54,568 nucleotides of DNA from Dongia deserti (GCF_003574735.1 NZ_QORW01000029.1:1-54568), one strand, 5' to 3'. Shown: positions 15,691 to 25,055, counted from the first letter of the stretch. The notes: generated by a model not told the origin, from the letters alone. Translations and numbers: made by a program.

Positions 15691-16940
15691 AGCCGGAACA
15701 TCTCCTGGACCTTGCCCAGGCCGGCGACCAAGGCATCGACGTCGTCCCGGTCGTTGTAGATGCCGAAAGAGGCGCGGGCCGTCGCCGAGACGCCGAACCG
15801 GTCCATCGTTGGCTGGGCGCAATGATGTCCGGCGCGAACGCAGATACCGTCCTGATCCAGGATCGTGCCGATATCATGAGGATGCACGTCGCCCAGCGCG
15901 AAGGAGATTACGCCAGACCGGTGGCGTGGCTGGCCGATAATGCGCAGCGAGTTGATCTTCGACAGCTCACGCAGCGCATAGGCCAGCAGAGCGTCCTCAT
16001 GAACCCCGATGGCATCGTAGCCGATCGACTGTACATAGTCGATCGCGGCCCCGAGCCCGATCGCGCCGATGATATGCGGCGTGCCGGCCTCGAACTTCCA
16101 TGGCAACTCGTTGTACTCCGTCTTCTCAAAGGTGACGGACCGGATCATATCGCCGCCGCCCTGCCATGGCGGCATCGCCTGCAACAGCTCCGCCTTGCCG
16201 TAGAGCACGCCGATTCCAGTTGGCCCATACAGCTTATGGCCGGAGAGGACATAGAAGTCGCAGTCTAGCGCCTGAACATCGACCGCTTGGTGCGGTACCG
16301 CCTGACATCCGTCGACCAAAACCGGGATGCCATGTTCCTTGGCGAGGCGGATCACCCGTTCAATCGGCACCACGGTGCCGAGCGCGTTGGCAACATGGGT
16401 GAGCGCAATCAGCTTGGTGCGCGGCCCGATCAGTTTCTCGAAGGTCTCCAGATCCAGCTCGCCCGCGTCGTCGATCGGCGCCACTCTTAGTTGTACGCCC
16501 TTCTCTTCGCGCAGCATCTGCCAGGGCACGATATTCGAATGGTGCTCCATATGACTGATCAGCACCTCGTCGCCCGCCGACAGGAAGGCGCGGCCGAAGC
16601 TTTGCGCCACCAGGTTGATCGCCTCCGTAGCGCCGCGCACGAACACGATCTCGCGCGTCTCGCGCGCATTCAGCAGTCGACGGACCTTTTCGCGCACAGC
16701 CTCGAACTCACTGGTGGCACGCTGGCTCAGCGAGTACACGCCGCGGTGCACGTTGGCGTATGCGGTCTCATAAATGCCGCGTTCCGCCTCCATGACAGAG
16801 CGCGGCTTCTGTGCACTCGCCGCACTGTCGAGGAATACGAGCCGCTTGCCGTGGACCGGTTGGGAAAAGATCGGGAAGTCCTGCCGGATGCGCGCGACAT
16901 CCAATTCCCGGAGATTGGTCAGAGGCTGCATCGCAGTCAT
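15687..16940 (-). CDS. sufS: Cysteine desulfurase SufS
   Basis: A 417-residue pyridoxal-phosphate enzyme that removes sulfur from cysteine as a protein persulfide. Visible features: VFLDSAASAQKP near the amino end, THVANALGT, the PLP-lysine motif LSGHKLYGPTGIGVLYGK, and the catalytic cysteine in RAGHHCAQP. It overlaps sufD upstream and sufU downstream by four bases each. Its sulfur goes to SufU and then to the SufBCD scaffold. Confidence 0.95.
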   Translation of the reverse strand: MTAMQPLTNLRELDVARIRQDFPIFSQPVHGKRLVFLDSAASAQKPRSVMEAERGIYETAYANVHRGVYSLSQRATSEFEAVREKVRRLLNARETREIVFVRGATEAINLVAQSFGRAFLSAGDEVLISHMEHHSNIVPWQMLREEKGVQLRVAPIDDAGELDLETFEKLIGPRTKLIALTHVANALGTVVPIERVIRLAKEHGIPVLVDGCQAVPHQAVDVQALDCDFYVLSGHKLYGPTGIGVLYGKAELLQAMPPWQGGGDMIRSVTFEKTEYNELPWKFEAGTPHIIGAIGLGAAIDYVQSIGYDAIGVHEDALLAYALRELSKINSLRIIGQPRHRSGVISFALGDVHPHDIGTILDQDGICVRAGHHCAQPTMDRFGVSATARASFGIYNDRDDVDALVAGLGKVQEMFRL

Positions 16941-18268
16941 GGCCGGCCTCCGTCTGCTAGCCAGTGGTCGAAGGCACGACGAAAGTAGGTGCGAGCCGAG
17001 TCGACGGTGATGTGCTCGATCAGCTCTCCGATGAAGGCGTCGATCAACACGCTGCGCGCCTCGGCCTCGCCGACGCCGCGAGTGCGAAGATAGAAAAACG
17101 CCTCCTCATCGAGATCGCCGATCGTGGCGCCATGGCTGCACTTCACATCGTCGGCCAGGATCTCCAGTTCCGGCTTGGTGTCGGCAGCGGCCGTCTTGGA
17201 CAAGAGCAGGCTGCGACTGATCTGCTGGGCATCGCTCTTCTGCGCGTCAGGCGCGACGCGGACGCGGCCCTGGAAGACAGCATGTGCACGCCCGTCCACC
17301 ACGTTCTTGAACTCCTGGCCGCTGGTGCCACGGGGCATGGAATGCTCTATGCGCACAGTCGTATCGAGATGCTGCGCGCCGCGTGCGAGCGTCGTCCCAG
17401 CAAGCCGTGCCACAGCCTCGGTCGCGGCAAGGTCCACGTCGACCTCGTTGCGGCCGAGTTGCGAGCCCAGCGACGCGGCGAACATGCGATAGGCGGCTTG
17501 GTGGTCCAGCCGCACCGACGTCTCGGCCACGTGGAAAGCCGCACTGCCTTCCGCCTGCAGCTTGTAGTGCCGCAGGACCGCGTTCGGCGCGACGTCGATC
17601 TGGGTCACGGCGTTGGTCCAGTACGTGCCTTCCCCAAGGCACACGTAGGATTCCAGCACGGTGGCACTCGAGCCTGCCTCGGCTCGGATCAGATTGCGCA
17701 GATGGAAGGCCGCCGGTTCGGCTTCGGGCAAGGCGACGAACAGCAACTGCACCGGGTCAAGAATGGCGCCGCGCCCTAGATGCACGACAGCCCCACCGCC
17801 CATACATGCGGTATTGAGATCGAAGAGGGTCCGCGCCCGCGGCTCCACTGCCACGGCGGGCGGTGCGATCAAGGCCTGCAAATCGTCTTCGCCGGCGGCG
17901 ACAAGGTCCACGACGCGCGTTCCGTCGGGAACATGGTCGAGAGCGGACAGATCAGGTCGAAACCGGCCGTTCACAAACACGATGAGGTGACAGTCCGGCG
18001 TCAGCCTATACGGTTCAAGGTCAACGCGCGTGATTTTCCGGCCCTTGGTCGCCTCAGCGCTACGGAATGTCGTGCGGGCAAGCGGGCTGAGGTTCGTGAA
18101 TTTCCAGGACTCCAGCTTGGGCGACGGAAATCCGTCCTCGCGGAAGCGCTCCATGGCCGCCTCTCGGACGCCATCAAGCCAAGCGGGACTCTTGCCCAGA
18201 TGCTCACGTCCGGCGGATGGCCGGAAATCGCTCGCTTTGTGTGGGGTGTTGACATTCATGGCTGGCAC
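16937..18268 (-). CDS. sufD: Fe-S scaffold subunit SufD
   Basis: A 443-residue SufD protein. The carboxy-terminal beta-helix core includes EFKNVVDGRAHAVFQGRVRV, the block ILADDVKCSHGATIGDLDEEAFFYLRTRG and a terminal helix. The SufD hallmark Cys-Ser-His-Gly (KCSHGATIG) is present. It partners SufB and SufC in the SufBC2D scaffold that assembles Fe-S clusters. Spacing to sufC is 13 bases and its stop overlaps sufS by four bases. Length is normal. Confidence 0.94.
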   Translation of the reverse strand: MPAMNVNTPHKASDFRPSAGREHLGKSPAWLDGVREAAMERFREDGFPSPKLESWKFTNLSPLARTTFRSAEATKGRKITRVDLEPYRLTPDCHLIVFVNGRFRPDLSALDHVPDGTRVVDLVAAGEDDLQALIAPPAVAVEPRARTLFDLNTACMGGGAVVHLGRGAILDPVQLLFVALPEAEPAAFHLRNLIRAEAGSSATVLESYVCLGEGTYWTNAVTQIDVAPNAVLRHYKLQAEGSAAFHVAETSVRLDHQAAYRMFAASLGSQLGRNEVDVDLAATEAVARLAGTTLARGAQHLDTTVRIEHSMPRGTSGQEFKNVVDGRAHAVFQGRVRVAPDAQKSDAQQISRSLLLSKTAAADTKPELEILADDVKCSHGATIGDLDEEAFFYLRTRGVGEAEARSVLIDAFIGELIEHITVDSARTYFRRAFDHWLADGGRP

Positions 18269-18281
18269 TCGCGATCGCCGT

Positions 18282-19034
18282 TCATGCCGCTGCCGCCTTC
18301 ACGAAATCGGCATAACCTTTGGCTTCAAGCTCCAGGGCCAATTCCTTGCCGCCGGATTTGACGATGCGGCCGCCGGCGAGGACATGCACCTGGTCCGGCA
18401 CGACGTAGTCCAGGAGGCGCTGGTAGTGCGTGACCAGCAATATCGTGCGGTCGGGGCCGCGCAAGCTATTGACGCCCTCTGCAACGATCTTGAGCGCGTC
18501 GATGTCAAGGCCAGAATCCGTCTCGTCCAGTACGGCGAGCCTGGGATCGAGCATCGACATTTGAAAGATCTCGTTGCGCTTCTTCTCGCCACCCGAGAAC
18601 CCGACATTGATCGGGCGCGACAGCAGCGCCTCATCCATGTTCAGGAGCTTCAGTCTCTGGCGGGCGAGCTTCAGGAACTCGATGGCGTCCAGCTCCGCCT
18701 CTCCGCGATGGCGACGCACCGCGTTGATTGCGGATTTTAGGAAGTTGGCATTCACCACGCCGGGGATCTCCACCGGATACTGGAAAGCCAGGAACACGCC
18801 CTCGCGCGCCCGCTCCTCCGGTGCCATGGCGGTCAGATCTCGCCCCTGATAGAGGATGCGTCCACGCGTGATAGCGTAGCCATCGCGGCCCGCAAGAGCA
18901 TAGGCAAGAGTGCTCTTGCCTGAGCCATTCGGGCCCATCACGGCGTGCACCTCCCCCTTCGGGATCTCGAGATCGAGCCCGTGGAGGATTTCCCTATTAT
19001 CGACCTCGACGTGCAGATCTTCGATTTTAAGCAT
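18282..19034 (-). CDS. sufC: Fe-S assembly ATPase SufC
   Basis: A 250-residue ABC-type soluble ATPase. Walker A (GPNGSGKSTLAYALAG), signature region GFSGGEKKRNEIFQM, Walker B (LAVLDETDSGLDIDALK) and the switch His in LLVTHYQRLLDY are all visible. It drives conformational change in SufBC2D. The ATG at 19034 (MLKIEDLHVEV) was chosen, with GAGAGGA ten bases upstream. An in-frame ATG at 19043 is also possible, and a still longer frame would overlap sufB. Confidence 0.95.
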   Translation of the reverse strand: MLKIEDLHVEVDNREILHGLDLEIPKGEVHAVMGPNGSGKSTLAYALAGRDGYAITRGRILYQGRDLTAMAPEERAREGVFLAFQYPVEIPGVVNANFLKSAINAVRRHRGEAELDAIEFLKLARQRLKLLNMDEALLSRPINVGFSGGEKKRNEIFQMSMLDPRLAVLDETDSGLDIDALKIVAEGVNSLRGPDRTILLVTHYQRLLDYVVPDQVHVLAGGRIVKSGGKELALELEAKGYADFVKAAAA

Positions 19035-19056
19035 GCCGTCCATTTCCTCTCTTGTG

Positions 19057-20520
19057 CTACCCGACACTGCCCTCGAGGCTCACGCCGAGAAGCTTCTGCG
19101 CCTCGACCGCGAACTCCATGGGCAGCTTCTGCAGAACCTCGCGACAGAAGCCGTTGACGATGGTGTTCACGGCATCCTCCGCGGACAGGCCGCGCTGCCG
19201 GCAATAGAACAGCTGATCGTCGCTGATCTTCGACGTCGTTGCCTCATGCTCGACACGTGCCGTCGGGTTCTTGCTTTCGATATAGGGCACGGTGTGACCG
19301 CCGCACTTGGAACCGATCAGCAGGCTGTCGCACTGCGAGTAGTTGCGGGCGCCCTCCGCTCGGGGCAGGAAGCGCACGAGCCCTCGATAGGTGTTCTGCC
19401 CGTGCCCAGCCGAGATTCCCTTGGAGATGATCGTCGAGCGCGTGTTCCGCCCGATATGAATCATCTTGGTGCCGGTATCGGCTTGCTGCCAATTATTGGT
19501 CACGGCGACCGAGTGGAACTGCCCCACGGAATCGTCGCCCTGCAGAATGACGCTCGGATATTTCCAGGTGATGGCCGAGCCGGTCTCCACCTGGGTCCAC
19601 GAGATCCGCGAGCGCGCGCCGCGGCATGCGCCACGCTTGGTGACGAAGTTGTAGATTCCGCCCTTGCCTTCCTTGTCGCCCGGATACCAGTTCTGCACGG
19701 TGGCATAGCGGATCTCGGCGTCCTCGAGCGCCACCAGTTCCACCACCGCAGCGTGGAGCTGGTTTTCGTCGCGCATCGGTGCCGTGCAGCCCTCGAGGTA
19801 GCTGACGTAGGAGCCCTTGTCGGCGATGATCAGCGTCCGCTCGAACTGTCCCGATTCCTTCGCGTTGATCCGGAAGTAGGTCGACAGTTCCATCGGGCAG
19901 CGCACACCCGGCGGCACATAGACGAAGGAGCCGTCGCTGAACACCGCGGAGTTCAAGGTCGCGAAGAAATTGTCGCTGTAGGGCACGACGCTTCCGAGGT
20001 ACTTCTGCACAACCTCAGGATGCTCCCGCACGGCCTCGGAGATCGGGCAGAAGATGATCCCCAGTTCCTTGAGCCGCTCCTTGAACGTGGTGGCAACGGA
20101 GATGGAGTCAAACACCGCGTCGACCGCGACGCCTGCCAGCGCCGCGCGCTCGGCAAGCGGAATGCCGAGCTTCTCATAGGTCTTCAGCAACTCCGGATCG
20201 ACGTCGTCCAGGCTCTCCGGCTTCTTACTGCCCTTCGGTGCGGCGTAGTAATAGATGTCCTGGTAGTCGATCTTGGGATAGGTCACATGCGCCCAGGTGG
20301 GTTCGCGCGCCTGGGCCTGCTCGTCCCGCCACAAACGGAACGCCTTCAGCCGCCAATCGAGGAGCCATTCCGGTTCGTCCTTCCTGGCGGAGATGAAGCG
20401 GATAGTGGTCTCATCAAGACCTTTCGGCGCAAAATCCGATTCGATCTCGGTGACGAAGCCAAACTTGTAATCGCCGCCGAGCGACCGAAGGGTCTCAATC
20501 GTCTGCTGAGATGCAGTCAT
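19057..20520 (-). CDS. sufB: Fe-S scaffold subunit SufB
   Basis: A 487-residue protein with classic SufB segments: [89 protein letters not shown] and [12 protein letters not shown]. It binds the nascent Fe-S cluster with SufD and SufC. It is the first structural gene after the Rrf2 regulator, separated by 15 bases, and is presumably cotranscribed with it. Length and conservation are typical. Confidence 0.96.
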   Translation of the reverse strand: MTASQQTIETLRSLGGDYKFGFVTEIESDFAPKGLDETTIRFISARKDEPEWLLDWRLKAFRLWRDEQAQAREPTWAHVTYPKIDYQDIYYYAAPKGSKKPESLDDVDPELLKTYEKLGIPLAERAALAGVAVDAVFDSISVATTFKERLKELGIIFCPISEAVREHPEVVQKYLGSVVPYSDNFFATLNSAVFSDGSFVYVPPGVRCPMELSTYFRINAKESGQFERTLIIADKGSYVSYLEGCTAPMRDENQLHAAVVELVALEDAEIRYATVQNWYPGDKEGKGGIYNFVTKRGACRGARSRISWTQVETGSAITWKYPSVILQGDDSVGQFHSVAVTNNWQQADTGTKMIHIGRNTRSTIISKGISAGHGQNTYRGLVRFLPRAEGARNYSQCDSLLIGSKCGGHTVPYIESKNPTARVEHEATTSKISDDQLFYCRQRGLSAEDAVNTIVNGFCREVLQKLPMEFAVEAQKLLGVSLEGSVG

Positions 20521-20535
20521 TGTCGGTCTCGATCC

Positions 20536-21003
20536 TCATGGTTGCGCCTTGGTGGCTGGCAGGCGGCGCACCGCTTCGCGCCGGACCTGCGCTAAAGGCG
20601 CCTGGACAGGTGCAGCGATGTCAGCCAGCGACACATCGTCGAGCGCCTTGTGCACGGCCACATTGATGCGATGCAGGCCGATCCGAGAGGGACATACCGC
20701 TTCGATCTCGCATCCGCCCGGCCCCGATCTGATGCACTGCGTGAGCGCCACTGGACCATCGAGCGCATTGATGATGGCGCCCACCGAGATATCAGTGGCT
20801 GGCCGGGCAAGCTGGTATCCGCCCCTCACTCCGCGACTGGAGGTCAACAGGCCTTCGCGGCAAAGCCGCGCAAGAACCTTGGCAGCGGCTGGTGCGGGCA
20901 GCTGGGTCGCAACAGCGGCCTCAGATGCCGTACGGACTCCTTGATGCTGAGCCATATGGGTCATCAGTACGACCGCAAAATCGGCCAAGCGGCTCAATCT
21001 CAT
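20536..21003 (-). CDS. Rrf2-family SUF regulator (IscR/SufR-like)
   Basis: A 155-residue winged-helix regulator starting MRLSRLADFAVVLMTHMA. The wing segment LLTSSRGVRGGYQLARP and three spaced cysteines (Cys90, Cys98, Cys104; TQC-x7-C-x5-C) match the [2Fe-2S]-binding loop of IscR-like SUF regulators, with His111 as a possible fourth ligand. It likely senses Fe-S status and represses its own operon when clusters are abundant. The ATG at 21003 fits the family; the ATG at 21021 would put the start inside the operator. A dyad lies 20 bases upstream. Strong family call; the SufR/IscR subtype is not resolved. Confidence 0.9.
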   Translation of the reverse strand: MRLSRLADFAVVLMTHMAQHQGVRTASEAAVATQLPAPAAAKVLARLCREGLLTSSRGVRGGYQLARPATDISVGAIINALDGPVALTQCIRSGPGGCEIEAVCPSRIGLHRINVAVHKALDDVSLADIAAPVQAPLAQVRREAVRRLPATKAQP

Positions 21004-21022
21004 GATGTCCTGCCGATCCAAA

Positions 21023-21041
21023 CATGACCAATCTAGTCATG
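21023..21041. promoter_or_regulatory. Putative Rrf2 operator of the suf operon
   Basis: CATGAC (21023-21028) and GTCATG (21036-21041) form a perfect 6-bp dyad with a 7-nt spacer, CAATCTA. The dyad begins 20 bases upstream of the regulator start codon in the promoter region of the suf operon. Such dyads are typical targets of dimeric Rrf2 proteins. Binding is inferred. Confidence 0.65.
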
Positions 21042-21328
21042 ATTTATATGGCGCTGCTCAGTTCGGTTTCAATACCGCTCCTGTCGTGACCTGGGCGCTG
21101 GCGCCGTTCCATCTGCAGCTGAACGCGAGCCAAATCGATGCCATCGCAAGTTGCCAGTCATCGAAGCCGCGGAACGGTGCGGTTGGCGGGACTTTCCGGT
21201 TAGTGGGACTTTAAGCATAAGCTGCCAGTCCCGCGTCACCAACCACCAGCTTGAGGATGCGGCGGTGAAAGCGGGCGTGCCGAGGCCAGTCGCATCCCTG
21301 CTCGATAAGACCGGCGATGGTGAGGAAA

Positions 21329-22012
21329 TCAGCCTGCGATCAGCGTCTTGGTCCAGGCCGCGAGCGCATCCAAGATTTTGCGTCTGACTTCCGCGTCCTT
21401 GCGGCCGGTCTTTGCCGGCACATGGAACGAATGATCGGCATCCTCCAACAGCGTCAGGGTTGCGCGCTTGCCGAGCCGATCCACCAGCGGCCGAAGCAGC
21501 GAGAGGTCGGCCAGGGCATCGCGCGTGCCCTGGAGGAACAGCATCGGAATCGTCACGTCGAACAGGTGTTCGGCGCGATCATCCGATGGGCGCCCGGCCG
21601 GATGCAGCGGGAATCCGAGGAAGGCGAGGCCGCGGACCCCCGGCAGCGCAGACTTGGCCTGCGCCTGCGACGTCATGCGCCCGCCGAACGAGCGCCCGCC
21701 TGCGATGAGCGGGAGCTTCAGCTCTCCGGCCTTTGCCACCGCCGCCCGGACGGTGGCATGGCAAAGGACGGGCGGGTCCGGCCGCTTCGCCCCTTGCTCC
21801 ATGTAGGGAAACTGATAGCGCAATGTGGCAACGCCGCGCTCGCCAAGCTCGACCGCCACGGACTGCATGGAGGGATGCGTCATGCCAACGCCCGCACCGT
21901 GCGCCAGCACATAGCATGCGAAAGCCCCCGGCGGCGAAATCAGCAGCGCCGAGACCCGATGCGCCGCATCGGCGGTCAGGACAATCTCCTCCGCGGCTGA
22001 CGATGCCACCAT
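21329..22012 (-). CDS. Alpha/beta hydrolase, KANL3/TEX30-like
   Basis: A 227-residue small hydrolase. CYVLAHGAGVGMTHPSM supplies the oxyanion region, the nucleophile Ser is in IAGGRSFGGRM, the acidic residue is in FLQGTRDALAD, and the His is in LEDADHSFHVP. This matches the bacterial alpha/beta-hydrolase group related to TEX30/KANL3, whose substrates are largely unknown. The gene is 15 bases downstream of the DUF2277 gene, so the two probably form a transcript. An esterase or acyl hydrolase role is likely but unspecific. Confidence 0.82.
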   Translation of the reverse strand: MVASSAAEEIVLTADAAHRVSALLISPPGAFACYVLAHGAGVGMTHPSMQSVAVELGERGVATLRYQFPYMEQGAKRPDPPVLCHATVRAAVAKAGELKLPLIAGGRSFGGRMTSQAQAKSALPGVRGLAFLGFPLHPAGRPSDDRAEHLFDVTIPMLFLQGTRDALADLSLLRPLVDRLGKRATLTLLEDADHSFHVPAKTGRKDAEVRRKILDALAAWTKTLIAG

Positions 22013-22027
22013 TTGCTCCGCGTTCGG

Positions 22028-22318
22028 CTAGCGCGTGCCGCCGGCACTCGACGTGCGAAACCGGGCCGCACCGCGCGCGCGAGCCTTGGCGGCCTCCGCG
22101 GCGCGATCGCGCGGAACGGCTGTTGTGACGAGCGAGTCCAGCAGCTCACGTGCCGCATCCGCCACCCGGTCGACCGCATGGTTGAAGGCGTGCTCGTTCG
22201 CCTTGGAGGGATGGGTGAATCCGCTCAGCTTCCGAACAAATTGTATGGCGGAGGCGCGGATCTCCTCCTCGGTTGCGGGCGGCTTGAAATTGTAAAGGGT
22301 CTTGATGTTCCGGCACAT
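22028..22318 (-). CDS. DUF2277 family protein
   Basis: A 96-residue protein beginning MCRNIKTLYNFKPPATEEEIRASA, the unmistakable signature of DUF2277, followed by the conserved FVRKLSGFTHPSKANEHAFNHAV. The function is unknown. The basic carboxy terminus (AKARARGAARFRTSSAGGTR) suggests nucleic acid or RNA contact, which is speculation. The ATG at 22318 is chosen because the family starts at MCRNIK. It precedes the alpha/beta hydrolase in a probable two-gene operon. Confidence 0.85.
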   Translation of the reverse strand: MCRNIKTLYNFKPPATEEEIRASAIQFVRKLSGFTHPSKANEHAFNHAVDRVADAARELLDSLVTTAVPRDRAAEAAKARARGAARFRTSSAGGTR

Positions 22319-22504
22319 GGGCGACCTCTTCGTGAGCGGATAGCCTCGCACGGGGCCCGCGCTGCCATCAAGCGATGCTCCGTGCGGCACTGAACCAGGC
22401 CTTGCGCAGCCTCATCCTTTTGTGGAGTTAGACAACGCGAGGCGCCGTCTGCAGCCTGACATAAAACCGCCCAATCCGCGAAGCGGCGCTGGAGCCTTTC
22501 GGTG

Positions 22505-22556
22505 AAAAAAAGAGCGGCGCGGCAAGCGCTCGGGTGCGCTTGGGGTGCCGCGCCGC
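22505..22556 (-). terminator. Intrinsic terminator (leftward) of the small gene at 22603
   Basis: Arms GCGGCGCGGC (22514-22523) and GCCGCGCCGC (22547-22556) pair perfectly. The stem extends internally with AAGCGC/GCGCTT past a five-base bulge. On the minus strand the hairpin is followed by a T run (the plus-strand A run at 22505-22511). This is a textbook Rho-independent terminator about 47 bases after the stop of the small gene. Confidence 0.85.
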
Positions 22557-22602
22557 ACGGTGTGTAGGGAAATCTCGAGAAAACGAACTTAAGCGAACGA
22601 AA

Positions 22603-22839
22603 CTACGCGGCCGTCGGGATTGCCGCCGGCACGAACTGCATCACCTTGGGCCCTTCGACCGCGAGCAGCTGACGCGTCTCGTCGCGGCTGATGCCCACCC
22701 AGCAGTGCGAGATGCCGGGGCTGTTTTCGAGCGTGGCACGCTGACGCGTGGCCGCCCCCACATTGTTGAACGGACCAACCTGAACTCGTTTCGACTTCGG
22801 TCCGGAGTTGATCGAATAGTTAACGTAGAACTCGAGCAT
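22603..22839 (-). CDS. Small conserved-looking hypothetical protein (78 aa)
   Basis: A 78-residue protein (MLEFYVNYSINSGPKSKRV...) with no family I recognise. It is mixed alpha/beta, contains a single Cys-Trp (SHCWVGI) and ends in a hydrophobic/proline tail. The ATG at 22839 has GGAG six bases upstream and is preferred over ATG 22851. A strong intrinsic terminator follows, and the codon use matches neighbouring genes, so it is likely expressed as a monocistronic message. A role in stress or envelope cannot be inferred. Confidence 0.6.
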   Translation of the reverse strand: MLEFYVNYSINSGPKSKRVQVGPFNNVGAATRQRATLENSPGISHCWVGISRDETRQLLAVEGPKVMQFVPAAIPTAA

Positions 22840-23242
22840 GCCTCGCTCCATCTGTTAGCCCAAGGGAAGCCGATGACTGAAATGGTGGGGAGTGAACCCA
22901 TTTCCGTCAACAGAAGTGCCCACACCTGGGTGTAGCCTAGCCGTTTGGGTAGAAAAGCGGTCGGCCTTTTGATTAAGGTTACTGGCCCAGGTGCGCCGCG
23001 GTTCTCGGGCCATTTTCTGCGTGCGGAGGAGGAAAACCGTCCGCACTTTCACAAATGCTTGAAGTGGTTTTTCCACGACTGTTGCGCAAATACCAAGCGA
23101 GTCTGGCTCACGAGTCGTCCGGTTGGGATGGTTAATTTGACGTCCGGCCCGCGAATCGGCGGCTGCGTCTTTCGCCGCTTTTTGGTTGACGAGACTTAAC
23201 CGAACCGACGTCCACACGCTGACGCTCGCTGCAAGAGTGCCT
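22840..23242. other. 403-base intergenic region
   Basis: It lies between the 78-codon gene and the end of the desaturase gene and must contain the promoter of the former. I see no credible gene on either strand; a plus-strand frame at 22945-23199 has scattered Cys/Trp/Arg and no recognisable pattern. No repeat or RNA gene was recognised. Confidence 0.45.
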
Positions 23243-24196
23243 CTAGGGTGCGCTCTTTGACGAGCTGAGTTCCCTGATTGGAACGGGACCGGCGAACTGC
23301 GCCATCGCCATGCGGAGCAGCGGCGCATCATACTGCTCCTTGCTGGCGGCGAATTGTGCCGGCAGCGCCCACCATGACAGAGCCGGGCGATGATGGTGCA
23401 CGCGATGCATGTTCATGTTGAGAATGAGCAACCTGAGCGGCACCGGCAGTGACAAGTTGCGCGCATAGTCCGGCCGATCGATCGGCGTGCCGAAATGATA
23501 GACATTGTCGAACACGGAGATCAGGAGGCCACGCGCGATCAGGAACCCGAGCAGCATCGGCCAATGTGTGTCGAACACAACCGCCGATGACGCGAGCAGC
23601 GACCAGGCCAGCACTGTATCGATGCGAATAAGGCGAAGCCGCTTCGGATCGAGGAACTGGCGATGCGCCGCGAGGCGGATCGCGTGCAGTGCCGGATCGT
23701 CTCCGCGATAGACCCGATCGATGATACGCCCGATCGCCGGCCGCGGAAGCCAGCACGCGATCGGCGCAAGCACCTCCGCCAGATAGAGGCCGAACAACAG
23801 CGTGCCGAGAAAGGACAGGCGCGCCTTCAACCGGGATGTCGATGCCGGATCGTAGGTGTCGGGCCGGTCGATCGGGTTGCGGTTGTACTGATGATGCATC
23901 AGATGCCCGAAGCGTAGCACGTGGAACGACGAGCCGAGCAGAACGGCCATCAGGCGCCCGGCCTGCAGGTTGCGCTGACGGTCGTCATGGAACCCGCCAT
24001 GGATCGCTTCGTGATGCAGCGCCCAGAAGAGGTTGGTCAGCAACGCGATCGGCAGCAGCAGCCAACCCCACTGCGAATCAAGCGGCAGCAGCCACAGCGG
24101 TAGAACGATCAGTCCCCCGATGGTGAAACTCGCCATGACGCCAAGTAACGCCAGATTGATCCGGCGGTAGCGCGCCGCGCCAGAAGTTCCCCGCAA
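23243..24196 (-). CDS. Membrane fatty acid desaturase
   Basis: A 317-residue integral membrane di-iron enzyme. The three histidine boxes are visible: HHEAIH (61-66), HLMHH (98-102) and HRVHHH (about 265). They are separated by hydrophobic segments at about 15-35, 42-60 and 190-215. It should introduce a double bond or hydroxyl into an acyl chain or a related lipid in the inner membrane. It appears to be a single gene. The exact lipid substrate and position cannot be read; a carotenoid hydroxylase/ketolase-like activity is a less likely alternative. Confidence 0.87.
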   Translation of the reverse strand: MRGTSGAARYRRINLALLGVMASFTIGGLIVLPLWLLPLDSQWGWLLLPIALLTNLFWALHHEAIHGGFHDDRQRNLQAGRLMAVLLGSSFHVLRFGHLMHHQYNRNPIDRPDTYDPASTSRLKARLSFLGTLLFGLYLAEVLAPIACWLPRPAIGRIIDRVYRGDDPALHAIRLAAHRQFLDPKRLRLIRIDTVLAWSLLASSAVVFDTHWPMLLGFLIARGLLISVFDNVYHFGTPIDRPDYARNLSLPVPLRLLILNMNMHRVHHHRPALSWWALPAQFAASKEQYDAPLLRMAMAQFAGPVPIRELSSSKSAP

Positions 24197-24424
24197 GCCC
24201 CCAATCCCCCCGAACGCCGATCCCCAAAGCAGCTAGTGCAGCTGTTCGCCGGCATGCCTCCCCAGATGACGGCTTACCCGGCGGCTGCGCGCTGGCGCGA
24301 CAGCAACAGCTGGCTTCAAAGAACTGGCGAGCGCACTCTTCGTCAACAAAATCTTTACTCAGAAATAGGAAACAAGAGGCCGAGATCCGCAGCGCCTGAG
24401 CGCGCTGTGTGGGGGGTGAGACCA

Positions 24425-24452
24425 GGCGCTCCGCAGGCAACTGCGGAGCGCC
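24425..24452. terminator. Perfect 12-bp hairpin with GCAA tetraloop, no T run
   Basis: GGCGCTCCGCAG and CTGCGGAGCGCC pair perfectly around a GCAA loop (plus strand). It lies 18 bases beyond the stop of the leftward GlcG-like gene. Without a T tract it is more likely an mRNA-end stabiliser or a Rho-dependent processing barrier than a strict intrinsic terminator. Confidence 0.6.
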
Positions 24453-24470
24453 GCTCATCCCAGTCGGTCG

Positions 24471-24902
24471 CTACAGGGCCTTCGCGCCGGCCTCTGCGAC
24501 TTGCGCGTCCTGAGTTGAGCGCATGCCGGAAACGCCGATGGCGCCAACGATCCTGCCGGCCGCGATCAATGGCAGCCCACCCTCCAGCGGCAGCATGCCC
24601 GGGGCTGCCAATACCCGCAGGTTGAAGCCGCCCTCGGCGAGCGCATCCTCAAACGCCTTGGTGGGCCGCTTGAAATTCACGGCACAACGCGCCTTCTCCT
24701 GCGCGATCACGACGCTGCCATGCTGCGCGTGGTCCAGGCTGTGCAGCATCACCAGATTGCCCCCGCTATCGACGATCGCGATCACCATGGGCCAGTCATT
24801 GGCATGCGCTTCGGCTTCGGCGGCCACCATCACGCGCTTGGCGGCCTCAAGGGCAATCGGGGGGCCGTACTCCAACGGGCGCGACACAGCGACATTCGAC
24901 AT
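24471..24902 (-). CDS. GlcG/HbpS family heme-binding-like protein
   Basis: A 143-residue protein with the family features AAKRVMVAAEAEAHANDWPMVIAIVDSGGNLVML, KARCAVNFKRPTKAFE and GGLPLIAAGRIVGAIGVSG, typical of the GlcG/HbpS fold. HbpS of Streptomyces binds heme and modulates a sensor kinase; other members lie in glycolate or diol operons. Here it is isolated, so no pathway is implied. No signal peptide is visible, so it is probably cytoplasmic. The ATG at 24902 is chosen over an upstream in-frame ATG at 24956. It is followed by the strong hairpin at 24425. Confidence 0.85.
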   Translation of the reverse strand: MSNVAVSRPLEYGPPIALEAAKRVMVAAEAEAHANDWPMVIAIVDSGGNLVMLHSLDHAQHGSVVIAQEKARCAVNFKRPTKAFEDALAEGGFNLRVLAAPGMLPLEGGLPLIAAGRIVGAIGVSGMRSTQDAQVAEAGAKAL

Positions 24903-25055
24903 GAGCAAAGATCCTTCGCGGGAAATGGACGAGCGCTCCGGTCGAAGCGCCCGCAAAGATCAGTATAAGACTGGCAAGACGCGGCGTCGGCAACAAACGC
25001 GAAGGGCCGCCGCATCACGCGGTCAGCCCTTCCCGACTTCCGAATGGAGACGTGG

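Noticed and set aside
22945-23199. Plus-strand ORF of 84 codons in the gap before the desaturase
   Set aside because: Scattered Cys/Trp/Arg, no ribosome site, no recognisable motif; likely chance.
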